From positions 1 to 64,000 of the forward strand of contig CAYOTO010000016.1 in NCBI GenBank assembly GCA_964406945.1: a stretch of 64,000 nucleotides of DNA, given 5' to 3'. Positions 35,288 through 44,017 of this stretch are shown in pieces. The DNA comes from UBA2266 sp964406945. GTDB lineage: Bacteria; Planctomycetota; Phycisphaerae; Sedimentisphaerales; Anaerobacaceae. Within the stretch, counting starts at the first letter, position 1; each line of letters starts with the position of its first letter. Below the pieces are notes generated by a model. It was not told the DNA's origin. It ran no database searches and saw only the letters and a program-made list of their open reading frames with translations. The position numbers and the translations under genes are program-made.

Positions 35288-35322
35288 GTGCCGGGTCGCG
35301 TATTTGGCCCGGCACGGTTTTT
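35288..35322 (+). terminator. Rho-independent terminator after the PepF-like gene
   Basis: The arms GTGCCGGG (35288-35295) and CCCGGCAC (35308-35315) form an 8-bp GC-rich stem around a 12-base loop, followed by GG and TTTTT (35318-35322). It lies 52 bp after the pepF-like stop. The T-tract ends right before an in-frame ATG at 35323, which favours the GTG at 35344 as the start of the next gene. Confidence 0.75.
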
Positions 35323-35343
35323 ATGTACCCGGAAAGGATTATC

Positions 35344-38300
35344 GTGAAATCAAAAAAAAGCCCCCCGGCGACGATTGCCGTCATAACGGCGATTCTGGTT
35401 CTTATTTCCGGTTCCCGGCTTTGGGCCGCACAAGCCCCAGACCACGATTTCGAGTCTCTCCGGTTGGCTATCGACGACCTCATTGCAACATTCGGGCCCG
35501 AATATCCGAACGGCAGAAAATACCACAACCAGCTTAAGACCCTCCAAAGCCGGGCGAAGTCAGTTGGAAATGACCCCGCGGCCATGAAAAAAATCATTGC
35601 GGATTATCGCAACCTTCAGAGCCGCGCACTGCTGGCAAATCCACTCTTCGATTTCGACAAACTGATCCTGCTCAAGAGAAAACGTGGCCAGCACGGTCTG
35701 CCCGTGAACCACAAGTGCAACACGGGCTTGCCCAGAGGCGGTTACGACAACGAGATTTCGGTCTTGTCGCCTCCGCGGCCGGGCGCAAGCCTGAGCACGT
35801 TGTTTCGTCCCCCCGGCTCGAGATACGTGGGAGAAATGGATCTCGATTTTGACGGCGAGAAGCTTCTTTTCACGATGTCGCACGACAAGTTCTGGCGGAT
35901 CCACGAAATCCGAACCGACGGCTCGGGACTTCGCCGGATCAGCAGAGGCCTGCACGAGGATGTGGACGATTTCGACGGCTGCTATCTGCCGGACGGCCGC
36001 ATCGTCTACGCTTCGACCGCCTCCTATCATGCGGTGCCTTGCTGGCACGGTCAGCAGCGGGCGTGCGGTATCTACCGAATGGACGTAGACGGCTCGAACG
36101 TACGCCAGCTATGTTTCGACCAGGACCTGGACCTGCACCCGTCCGTGCTGCCCACCGGCCAGGTCGTCTTCAGCCGCTGGGACTATGCCGGCATAATGCA
36201 CATATATCTGCGGCCGCTCATGGTCATGAACCCCGACGGAACCGGACAGCGGGCGATTTACGGCAGTAATTCCTACTGGCCAAATTCGCTGTATTTTCCG
36301 CGCGGAATTCCCGGCTCGCCAAACAAGGTTATCGCAATAATATCCGGTTACCACGGCGTGCCTAGAATGGGCGAACTTGCTCTACTGGATCTGACAAAAG
36401 GCTTTCACGACGCAGACGGAATCGTCCAGCGAATCCCCGGCAGGGGCCGGAAGGTTGAGACCAAGATAATCGACAGGCTCGTCGAAGACTCCTGGCCCAA
36501 GTTCCTTCATCCGTATCCCTTGAGTGACAAGTATTTTCTGGTTTCGGCCAAACTTGCGAACAACCGCCCATGGGGGATCTATCTCGTAGATGTATTCGAC
36601 AATATAGTGCCCGTCAAAGTGGACAACAAACACGACCTGTTCGAGCCGATTCCGCTGCGTAAAAGACCTCGTCCGCCCGTTCTGCCTGACCGTATTGATC
36701 CCGGCAGGGATGATGCGGTCGTGTACCTGCATGACATCTACAGAGGTCCGGGCCTTGCCGGTGTGCCCCGCGGAACCGTAAAAAGGCTCCGCGTAGTGGC
36801 TTACAACTTCGGCTATCCCGGCATGGCCGGTCCGGACAAGATCGGCTGCGGCGGACCCTGGGAGGCCATGCGGATTCTCGGCACAGCTCCGGTTTACGAT
36901 GACGGCTCGGCTATGTTTAAGGTCCCGGCGTCAACGCCCGTTTGCGTTCAGCCCCTGGATGAAAACGGCGCCGCCGTTCAGCTTATGCGAAGCTGGTTTA
37001 CCGCCATGCCAGGCGAGAAGGTCTCGTGCGTGGGCTGTCATGAAGAATCTTCCGAGATAGTCCCGCCCGTGGCCAAGATCGCAGCAACGCGTAAACCGGA
37101 TGAGCTAACTCCCTGGTACGGACCGCCAAGAGGCTTCGATTTCGAGCGCGAAGTCCAGCCTGTCCTCGATAAGTACTGTGTCGGCTGCCACAATGGCCGA
37201 GCGAAGACATCCTCGCCGGACCTGCGGGCCGAAAGATTCGAAAGGGGTTATAAAGGGCGCCAGTTGACAAAACTTGGACGCAATCGCCTGCACCCGAAGG
37301 TCAAAGATTATCTGGGCGGAACCGCCGTGAAATATACCCCGGCTTACGAAGTTCTGCTTCCGTACATACGGCGGGTGAACATTGAAGACGAGGTCGAAAT
37401 GCTGGTCCCCGGCGAGTACCACGCCGACACCAGCGAACTCATCCAGATGATCGCAAAAGGCCATCACGGCGTCGCACTGGACGACGAAGCCTGGGACCGC
37501 CTGATAACGTGGATAGATTTAAATGGTCCGTGTCACGGAACGTGGTCGGACGTCGCCCCCATCCCCGACAAAGCCGCCGAACGTCGCCGACAACTGGCCC
37601 TGAAACACGGCGGACCGAAAGCAGACCCCGAGCACATACCCCCTATCCGGCCGGCGACTTATAATCCGATCAGGCCTGAAACACCCAAAGTTAAACCTGC
37701 TAAGCTGACAAAGCTGCAAAGTTGGCCCCTGGACGCCGAACAGGCCCGGTTGAAGCAGCAGACCAGAGGTGACTTCCGACGCACTGTCGATCTTGGAAAC
37801 GGAATCAGTATCGAAATGGTTCTAATTCCCGCAGGCAAATTCTTGATGGGATCCGCGGATACCCGCTCTAACGAATTCCCGCCGGTCCCCGTCGAGATAG
37901 AGTCCGACTTCTGGATGGGCCTATGTGAGATTACAAACGAACAGTACCGCCAGTTCGACCCTGCGCACGATTCCGGACGTTTTACCAAGCGATTCCAGGG
38001 GGGCGACGGACCGGGCCTTTCGCTCAACGAACCCGAGCAGCCGGTCGTACGCGTCTCCTGGCACAGGGCCATAGCCTTCTGCCGCTGGCTTACGGAAAAA
38101 ACCGGTATACAATTCGACCTGCCCACGGAGCGCCAGTGGGAATACGCCTGTCGGGCGGGAACCGCGACCGAGCTTTTCTACGGTAACGCCGACAGCGATT
38201 TCTCATCGTGGGCAAATATGGCCGATGAATCGCTGAGCCTGAAACCAGGCCCCACAGGCGGACTCGAATCGAATATAAACCTCACCTTCGGCAAGGGCAT

Positions 38301-38649
38301 ACTCGAATCAGCGGTTTCGGGCGGTATCACCGTTTGCGACGCCCGCTACAACGACAAAAACGTGGCAACCGCCCAGGTCGGCCGATTCAAATGCAACGCC
38401 TGGGGACTGTTTGACATGCACGGAAACGCGGCCGAGTGGACGCGAAGCACGTGCTCGTATGCGATTAAGAACGCAGACAGTCGCCGGCCCGCTGCCCGAG
38501 AACAAAAAGCTGTCCGGGGCGGTTCCTGGTACGACCGCCCGCAGCGATGCCAAAGTTCATTCCGGCTTGGTTATCCCGCCTGGAGGCGAGTCCACAATGT
38601 CGGATTCCGCATCATATGCCGCACCGAAAATGAATACGTCCAGAATTGA
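35344..38649 (+). CDS. HzsA-like multidomain protein with two CxxCH motifs and SUMF1/FGE-like C-terminal domain
   Basis: The protein is about 1101 residues with a signal peptide (about 1-30). Residues 130-500 form a TolB/propeller-like domain (RMDVDGSNVRQLCFDQD, HPSVLPTGQVVFSRW) as in hydrazine synthase alpha-like planctomycete proteins. Two haem-type motifs, CVGCHEE (C562/C565/H566) and CVGCHNG (C612/C615/H616), follow. From about residue 815 there is a formylglycine-generating-enzyme-like domain (MVLIPAGKFLMGS to VRGGSWYDRPQRC). Its second catalytic Cys position seems kept, but the first is Asp, so true FGE activity is unlikely. The GTG start has GGAAAGGA before it, and an ATG at 35323 abuts a terminator. 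The substrate is unknown, and hydrazine synthesis is not implied. Confidence 0.78.
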   Translation: MKSKKSPPATIAVITAILVLISGSRLWAAQAPDHDFESLRLAIDDLIATFGPEYPNGRKYHNQLKTLQSRAKSVGNDPAAMKKIIADYRNLQSRALLANPLFDFDKLILLKRKRGQHGLPVNHKCNTGLPRGGYDNEISVLSPPRPGASLSTLFRPPGSRYVGEMDLDFDGEKLLFTMSHDKFWRIHEIRTDGSGLRRISRGLHEDVDDFDGCYLPDGRIVYASTASYHAVPCWHGQQRACGIYRMDVDGSNVRQLCFDQDLDLHPSVLPTGQVVFSRWDYAGIMHIYLRPLMVMNPDGTGQRAIYGSNSYWPNSLYFPRGIPGSPNKVIAIISGYHGVPRMGELALLDLTKGFHDADGIVQRIPGRGRKVETKIIDRLVEDSWPKFLHPYPLSDKYFLVSAKLANNRPWGIYLVDVFDNIVPVKVDNKHDLFEPIPLRKRPRPPVLPDRIDPGRDDAVVYLHDIYRGPGLAGVPRGTVKRLRVVAYNFGYPGMAGPDKIGCGGPWEAMRILGTAPVYDDGSAMFKVPASTPVCVQPLDENGAAVQLMRSWFTAMPGEKVSCVGCHEESSEIVPPVAKIAATRKPDELTPWYGPPRGFDFEREVQPVLDKYCVGCHNGRAKTSSPDLRAERFERGYKGRQLTKLGRNRLHPKVKDYLGGTAVKYTPAYEVLLPYIRRVNIEDEVEMLVPGEYHADTSELIQMIAKGHHGVALDDEAWDRLITWIDLNGPCHGTWSDVAPIPDKAAERRRQLALKHGGPKADPEHIPPIRPATYNPIRPETPKVKPAKLTKLQSWPLDAEQARLKQQTRGDFRRTVDLGNGISIEMVLIPAGKFLMGSADTRSNEFPPVPVEIESDFWMGLCEITNEQYRQFDPAHDSGRFTKRFQGGDGPGLSLNEPEQPVVRVSWHRAIAFCRWLTEKTGIQFDLPTERQWEYACRAGTATELFYGNADSDFSSWANMADESLSLKPGPTGGLESNINLTFGKGILESAVSGGITVCDARYNDKNVATAQVGRFKCNAWGLFDMHGNAAEWTRSTCSYAIKNADSRRPAAREQKAVRGGSWYDRPQRCQSSFRLGYPAWRRVHNVGFRIICRTENEYVQN

Positions 38650-38707
38650 AAAACCATCGGCAATCAGCCTCCGCTTATCGTCAGAAGACCATTTTCTCGA
38701 AAGGTAA

Positions 38708-39418
38708 ATGATGAAAAGGAACATAGTCGCGACCCTCGTGATGGTACTCACAACGCTATCTTGTACTGTCGCAGCAGCAGACGTTGCCCCCGAACAGAAG
38801 CGGTGGGGCGATACGATCAGAGAATTCGAGAAATGGGACAGCAAGAATTACTATCCCATCGACGGTGTGCTGTTCGTCGGCAGCTCCAGCATTCGCATGT
38901 GGCCGACACGCGAATACTTTCCCGACCTGCCCGTCATCAATCGAGGTTTCGGCGGCTCTCAAATTTCCGACGTGAATTTCTTCGCCGATAGGATCGTCCT
39001 GCCATACAAACCCCAACTGATCGTTTTCTACTGCGGTGACAACGATATAGCCGCCGGCAAAAGTCCCACCCGCATACTGCAGGACTACAAGGCGTTCGTC
39101 GCGCTGGTATGCAGTGAACTGCCCAGTACGAAAATCATTTTCATCGCCATAAAGCCAAGCGGCAGCCGCTGGGACAAATGGCCGCTGATGAAAGAAACCA
39201 ACTCGTCAATAGAAGCTTTCAGCAAGAAAGACAAAAAGCTCTACTACTTCGACGCGGCAAGCCCATTGCTGGGCAAAGACGGCAAGCCCATGGACAAACT
39301 ATTCCTCAAAGACAGATTGCACCTCAACCCGGAAGGCTATACAGCCTGGACAAAGCATTTGCGTCCGTTGATAGATAAGGCCTTCGACAAGTCAGAACAG
39401 AAGAAATCGCGGCATTAA
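38708..39418 (+). CDS. Secreted SGNH/GDSL-type hydrolase
   Basis: The 236-residue protein has a signal peptide (about 1-24) and the SGNH blocks. Block I is FVGSSSIRMWP, with Ser60 the likely nucleophile. Block II is Gly in NRGFGGSQISD, block III is YCGDNDIAAG, and block V is DRLHLNPEGY with the Asp-His pair. The family hydrolyses acyl or acetyl esters, often from carbohydrates. It follows the HzsA-like gene by 58 bp in the same direction, with GAAAGG before the start. It could remove acetyl groups from polysaccharides, consistent with neighbouring sulfatases, but the substrate is not shown. Confidence 0.85.
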   Translation: MMKRNIVATLVMVLTTLSCTVAAADVAPEQKRWGDTIREFEKWDSKNYYPIDGVLFVGSSSIRMWPTREYFPDLPVINRGFGGSQISDVNFFADRIVLPYKPQLIVFYCGDNDIAAGKSPTRILQDYKAFVALVCSELPSTKIIFIAIKPSGSRWDKWPLMKETNSSIEAFSKKDKKLYYFDAASPLLGKDGKPMDKLFLKDRLHLNPEGYTAWTKHLRPLIDKAFDKSEQKKSRH

Positions 39419-39437
39419 ACAGAAGGCCGGAGTACCT

Positions 39438-40745
39438 CTACAGACGCCAGGGACTTCTCATGGGCCTGCCCAGCATCCTGGAAGCCTCCGCATCGCCGAC
39501 TATCCGCTCCCGGTCGGGGTCCCACTTGATCGGGCGTTCCAGTCGCATCGCGATGTTCCCCAGATGGCAGGCGGTTACGGACCGGTGCGCATCTTCCACC
39601 GGCGCGGCCGTCGGCTTGCGGGTCTGTATGCAGTCGACGAAGTTTCGATAGTGATCGTCGGACTTGTACAGGTGTTCTTCGTCGGCTCCAATCTGCTCTT
39701 CCAGTATCGACGCGGGCTCGGCGCTTATGCTGCCGCGATTCACGAACAATCGTCCTTTATCGCCAATGAACGTGATGCCGTTCGGGTACTGGCCGGGACG
39801 AAATTCGTTCTTCGCAAAGCATATAACTTTCGTCCCGCTGCCGTAAAGGCATTCGAAACGCCAGTAGGCCGCCGTATTGAACAGACCGTCTTTGGGAAAG
39901 TAAGCCTTGCCGCGAACCTCGACAGGCCCGGTGTCCGTCGTGTCCATCGCCCATTGTGCGATGTCCATGTGGTGTGCGCCCCAGTCTGTAACGCAGCCTC
40001 CGGCGTAATCGAAAATCCACCGCCAGCCGAACGGATGGACCACCTTCGGTGCATACGGCCGCCGCGGAGCCGGACCCAGCCACATGTCGAAGTCAATCCC
40101 CTCGGGTGCAGGTCCGTATTCGAAAGAATCCGTGATCATACTGCCGGGAACTTCCACTTCGATTCTCTCCAGTTCCCCCACCCGGCCGTTTCGCACCAGT
40201 TCGCAGGCGCGACGAAAACGTGCGTCCGAACGCTGCTGCGTGCCCGTCTGGAATACCACGCCATACCTGTTCACCGCCTCGACCATTCTGCGGCCCTGTT
40301 CGACCGTCAGCGCCAGAGGCTTTTGGCTGTACATGTCTTTGCCCGCCTTGGCCGCTGCAACTGCTATTACCGCGTGCCAGTGGTCCGGCGTCGCAATATT
40401 GACCGCGTCGATATCCTCGCGATTCAGAACCTCACGAAAATCGACATACGAATCACAGCCTTTCCAGCTTCTTGCCTTTGAGTAACGCTTCTCGACAAAA
40501 CCACTGGCCCGATTCCTGTTTGATTGCTGCACATCGCACACGGCCACCGCCTGTATCCGCGGGTCGTTTATAAGCGACCGCAAGTCCCCCGTTCCCTGTC
40601 CGCCAACACCTATCGAGCCGAGAGTAATTCGTTCACTGGCAGCCACCGCTCCGTTCCCGCCCAGGGCCGTCGATGAAACTATGTACGGATAGACGACGGC
40701 CCCCGCTGCCGATTTCTTCAGAAAACTTCGCCTGGTTGTTCGCAT
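39438..40745 (-). CDS. Tat-exported Gfo/Idh/MocA family oxidoreductase
   Basis: The 435-residue protein starts with a twin-arginine signal (TTRRSFLKKSAAG), then a Rossmann fold (LGSIGVGGQGTGDLRSL). DAVNIATPDHWHAVIAVAAA is typical of planctomycete Gfo/Idh proteins. The usual EKP motif is QKP here (YSQKPLAL), a variant common in this subgroup. The C-terminal sheet domain carries DWGAHHMDIAQWAMD. The ATG at 40745 is chosen over two upstream in-frame ATGs by the GGAG spacing. These proteins are often NAD(P)-dependent sugar dehydrogenases or GH109-type glycosidases. The activity is not assigned. It converges with the SGNH gene. Confidence 0.85.
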   Translation of the reverse strand: MRTTRRSFLKKSAAGAVVYPYIVSSTALGGNGAVAASERITLGSIGVGGQGTGDLRSLINDPRIQAVAVCDVQQSNRNRASGFVEKRYSKARSWKGCDSYVDFREVLNREDIDAVNIATPDHWHAVIAVAAAKAGKDMYSQKPLALTVEQGRRMVEAVNRYGVVFQTGTQQRSDARFRRACELVRNGRVGELERIEVEVPGSMITDSFEYGPAPEGIDFDMWLGPAPRRPYAPKVVHPFGWRWIFDYAGGCVTDWGAHHMDIAQWAMDTTDTGPVEVRGKAYFPKDGLFNTAAYWRFECLYGSGTKVICFAKNEFRPGQYPNGITFIGDKGRLFVNRGSISAEPASILEEQIGADEEHLYKSDDHYRNFVDCIQTRKPTAAPVEDAHRSVTACHLGNIAMRLERPIKWDPDRERIVGDAEASRMLGRPMRSPWRL

Positions 40746-40776
40746 TTGCATTTTCTCCGAAATGCCGGGCACACAA

Positions 40777-42120
40777 CTATAGATGCCACGGGCTTCTCAT
40801 TGAACGGTCCAGAAAGCGATTGGCCTGGTCATCGCCCACGAACTCTTCTTTCTCTTGGTCCCATCGCAGTTTCCTGCCCAGACGTATCGCTATATCATCC
40901 AGATGGCATATCACGTCGGAACAAAATGCCGAATCGATACCGCTGGCTGTCTGTCCCCGTGTCTTCACGCATTCTATGAAATTGCGCCGGTGATCGTTGC
41001 TCTTATACAGTCTTTCCTCATCGGGCCCGAACTCAACCCGCAGCAGCGATTCGGGTTCGGCCGCAATGAAGTCGCGCCCGACCAACACCCAGCCCTCGGT
41101 GCCGACAAACAATATGCCCAGCCCCCGATGCATCGCAAACTGCCGCGAGCGTTCCAAAGCGGTCGCGGTATCCATGTGAATCATCTCGACTCCGTTGGCG
41201 TACTTATGCGAAACTTCCCACGCAATCGGCGTATCCGTCAGCCCGTCTCTGGGCAGTACGCCGGTCCCGCTTATTTCGACAGGAAAGGTCCCGTCGTTGC
41301 CCCATTGTGCAATGTCTACATGGTGAATACCCCACGCCCCGCTCAAACCGCCGAGGCAGTAGTCGTAGATATGCATCCAATACCCGACGGAACCTTCGGC
41401 CCGCGATGCAACTCTCTCATAACTGTAATCGGACCACGGAGCCGGACCGAGCCACATCTCGTAGTCCAGTTCCTCCTTATCGGGAGCCGGCTGCAAAGGC
41501 TTATTGTCCAATGTGATGCTCGGATGCGAACCCACCATTATCTTCTGCAGTTTACCCAATCTGCCGCTGCGGGCCAGTTCACACGCCAGGCGAAATTTCT
41601 CATCGGATCTCTGCTGGGTTCCGAACTGGAACACAACGCCGTGCCGCTTGACGGCGTCCCGCACAGCCTTGCTCCAGGCGATGCTCATGCTCAGCGGCTT
41701 CTCGCAATACATGTCCTTGCCGCGGCGGGCGGCTTCGACTGCGACCAGCGCATGCCAGTGATCCGGCGTCGCGATCAGAACTGCGTCAATGTCATCACAC
41801 CCCAGCAGTTCGCGATAATCGTGATACGTCCTGCATGAATTATCCTCGCATACGGCATCGACTCTCTGCTTGGCGCGCTTTCGAAAAGACCTCCGCAGAT
41901 CGCAAACCGCGACGCTCTGCACTTGTGGCCGGGCGGTAAAACTTCGAACGTGACCGCCTCCCATGCTCCCCACACCTATAAAACCCATTACCACTCTCTG
42001 GCTCGGAGCAACTCGACCGCCAAGCCCCAGAGCCGAAGCTTTCACAACGTAAGGAAATCCAACGCCCGCTATTGCCGCACCGGCGCCTTTTATTACAGTC
42101 CTGCGTGGTATTTCACCCAT
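40777..42120 (-). CDS. Tat-type Gfo/Idh/MocA family oxidoreductase
   Basis: The 447-residue paralog of the next gene has a twin-arginine-like leader (PRRTVIKGAGAAIAG), a Rossmann motif VMGFIGVGSMGGGHVRS, DAVLIATPDHWHALVAVEAA, and an intact EKP (CEKPLSMS). The GIHHVDIAQWG stretch lies in the catalytic domain and matches the family's conserved His region. It lies 31 bp before the other copy in the same direction, so the two probably share the promoter upstream. Both likely act on sugars in the periplasm. The substrates are unknown. Confidence 0.85.
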   Translation of the reverse strand: MGEIPRRTVIKGAGAAIAGVGFPYVVKASALGLGGRVAPSQRVVMGFIGVGSMGGGHVRSFTARPQVQSVAVCDLRRSFRKRAKQRVDAVCEDNSCRTYHDYRELLGCDDIDAVLIATPDHWHALVAVEAARRGKDMYCEKPLSMSIAWSKAVRDAVKRHGVVFQFGTQQRSDEKFRLACELARSGRLGKLQKIMVGSHPSITLDNKPLQPAPDKEELDYEMWLGPAPWSDYSYERVASRAEGSVGYWMHIYDYCLGGLSGAWGIHHVDIAQWGNDGTFPVEISGTGVLPRDGLTDTPIAWEVSHKYANGVEMIHMDTATALERSRQFAMHRGLGILFVGTEGWVLVGRDFIAAEPESLLRVEFGPDEERLYKSNDHRRNFIECVKTRGQTASGIDSAFCSDVICHLDDIAIRLGRKLRWDQEKEEFVGDDQANRFLDRSMRSPWHL

Positions 42121-42158
42121 TTGCCGTCTTTCACTGGAGATTTTTTCGGGCCAAGCCC

Positions 42159-42187
42159 AGTTTAGTAAACACCGCGGAGCAGTTCAA
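42159..42187 (-). promoter_or_regulatory. Promoter of the Gfo/Idh pair
   Basis: On the minus strand, TTGAAC (42187-42182) and TAAACT (42164-42159) are 17 bases apart, 38 bp before the start codon at 42120. The -35 hexamer is identical to that of the redox operon at 16172. Confidence 0.6.
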
Positions 42188-42295
42188 GCCGCCAGATATC
42201 AGGCCAAAGCGTTTTTTTGCTGGCCAAATGCTGTCTGAAAGTTTATTCTCTTTTTGGATTGTGGCGGGTTAATGGCAGGTTGAAATCCGATCAGA

Positions 42296-43570
42296 CTGAG
42301 CGATAAAGACAAATCATTGCTACGGGGCGATGCCGGCGAAGGCTGCCGCACGGCGATGCGCATTCTCACACGCATGGCCGAGATACAGGACGCGCCCGAA
42401 TTGATGGATGTGAGCCAGGCACACATCGACGGTTGCGGCCTGCTGAGCGACGCCGGTCTGGAGTTTGCCGAAATACTGGCCGCCAAAGGAGCCGAGGTCT
42501 CCATCCCGACTACTCTCAATATGGGACCGCTGGATCTGCAGAACTGGCGAAAATTCGGCATAGACGAGGATTTCGCTTCCAGAGCAATACGCCAAGCTGA
42601 TGCATACGTGAAAATGGGCTGTATTCCAACCTGGTCCTGTGCTCCCTATCAGGGATATCTCACTCCGAGATTCGGCCAGCAGATCGCATGGGGCGAGTCC
42701 AATGCCATCTGTTACGCCAATTCCGTGTTGGGGGCACGCACTAATCGCTATGGCGACTACATCGACATTTGCGCCGCTATAACCGGGCGGGTTCCGAAAT
42801 GCGGCCTGCATCTTACGGAGAATCGCAGAGGCCGGGTCCTGATAAAGCTAACGGATATCCCCCCGGATCGCATGCGGACCAATCTGTTCTACGTCGTTCT
42901 GGGCCACTGGCTCGGAACAGCCGTTGACAACGGTATTCCGGTATTAGAAGGCTTACCCGCTGATTCCACGAGCGATCAGTTGAAGGCTCTTTGTGCCGCC
43001 GCCGCATCATCCGGCGCCACTGCACTGTTTCACGCAGCCGGCGTAACCCCGGAGGCGCCGACCGTCGAACAGGCCATGCAAGGCACAAAGCCCGAACAGA
43101 CCCTCGAAATAGGCCCTTCGCAGCTAAGAGAATCCCTGCTCGATCTGTCTTCCGCTGACGAAGACGAACCTGTCGATGCCGTCGTGCTGGGCTGTCCGCA
43201 TTTCTCATACGACGAGTTTCGCGAACTTGCGAATCTGATCGCAGCGGCAAAACGACACGGCCATAAGCTACACAGCGGCGTAAGGCTGATCGTAGTCTCG
43301 TGTGAAAGCTCCTACGCGCTTATGCGACGGGGCGGCTTCGAAGATATGTTCACCGACTTCGGTGTGGAACTTACTCTCGATACCTGCATATTCCACACAC
43401 CAATGCTGCCGAAAGAAGTCCGTACAATAATGACAAACTCCGGAAAGTGTGCTTATTACGCTCCCGGTGAACTGGATGTCAAAGTCGCTTTCGCAAGCCT
43501 CGCTGAATGCCTGGACTCGGCCGTTAAAGGGCGGGTCACCCGTACAGAGTCCATGGAATTATGGAAGTAA
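42296..43570 (+). CDS. Aconitase X catalytic (large) part, non-standard start
   Basis: The protein is about 424 residues with the conserved AcnX opening LSDKDKSLLRGDAGEG. VSQAHIDGCGLLSDAGLEFA and MGCIPTWSCAPY follow, then GRTNRYGDYIDICAA-like text (GARTNRYGDYID), all diagnostic for AcnX (DUF521). Known bacterial AcnX enzymes dehydrate cis-3-hydroxy-L-proline. Archaeal ones act on mevalonate 5-phosphate. No ATG/GTG precedes the conserved N-terminus: a stop lies at 42281, and the first plausible codons are CTG (42296) or TTG (42317). CTG includes the whole conserved start. Its end overlaps the small part. The neighbouring DPP-IV-like gene supports a proline-related role. Confidence 0.85.
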   Translation: MSDKDKSLLRGDAGEGCRTAMRILTRMAEIQDAPELMDVSQAHIDGCGLLSDAGLEFAEILAAKGAEVSIPTTLNMGPLDLQNWRKFGIDEDFASRAIRQADAYVKMGCIPTWSCAPYQGYLTPRFGQQIAWGESNAICYANSVLGARTNRYGDYIDICAAITGRVPKCGLHLTENRRGRVLIKLTDIPPDRMRTNLFYVVLGHWLGTAVDNGIPVLEGLPADSTSDQLKALCAAAASSGATALFHAAGVTPEAPTVEQAMQGTKPEQTLEIGPSQLRESLLDLSSADEDEPVDAVVLGCPHFSYDEFRELANLIAAAKRHGHKLHSGVRLIVVSCESSYALMRRGGFEDMFTDFGVELTLDTCIFHTPMLPKEVRTIMTNSGKCAYYAPGELDVKVAFASLAECLDSAVKGRVTRTESMELWK

Positions 43571-43989
43571 AACTCAGAGGAAAACCGATAGTCCCCGGCT
43601 CCGTTACAGCCGAAGCGGTTGTGTCCACCGAGCCGATCAGCTTCTGGGGCGGATTCTGTCCGGTCACCGGCTGTATTATAGATCGCAGGCACGAACTGGC
43701 CGGCACATGCGCCGCGAACAAGGTGTTCGTCTTTCCGACGGGCCGCGGCTCCAGTACGGCAAGCGCAATACTGCTCGAAGCCATCAAGGCCTCAGTAGCC
43801 CCTGCGGCTGTCATTAACTCTCAGCTCGACCCGATTCTGGCGCTTGGCGACATCGTCGCGGACGAAATGTACGGCAGATGCATTCCCATGATTCTGCTCT
43901 CTGCCGACGACTGCAAGCAAATCAAGTCCGGCAGTAAAGTTTCCATTGAAAGCGACGGAACGGTATGTGTAAGGACGCAGGAAAGTTAA
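43561..43989 (+). CDS. Aconitase X swivel (small) part
   Basis: The 142-residue protein is the DUF126 swivelling domain of AcnX, beginning with GKPIVPGSVTAEAVVSTEPISFWGG-like text. It contains the key loop FPTGRGSSTAS and the ending that ligates the substrate. It overlaps the large part by ten bases, as in other two-gene AcnX systems. Together they form the active dehydratase, with a [2Fe-2S] or [4Fe-4S] cluster in the large part. The following gene is 28 bp downstream. Confidence 0.9.
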   Translation: MEVKLRGKPIVPGSVTAEAVVSTEPISFWGGFCPVTGCIIDRRHELAGTCAANKVFVFPTGRGSSTASAILLEAIKASVAPAAVINSQLDPILALGDIVADEMYGRCIPMILLSADDCKQIKSGSKVSIESDGTVCVRTQES

Positions 43990-44017
43990 TACTTACAAAG
44001 GATTTAAGGTGCTCGTG

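Noticed and set aside
37800..38649. True formylglycine-generating enzyme for the nearby sulfatases
   Set aside because: The domain has the fold signature, but the first of the two catalytic Cys positions is Asp in the GGSWYDRPQRC segment. A working FGE is expected elsewhere in the genome.
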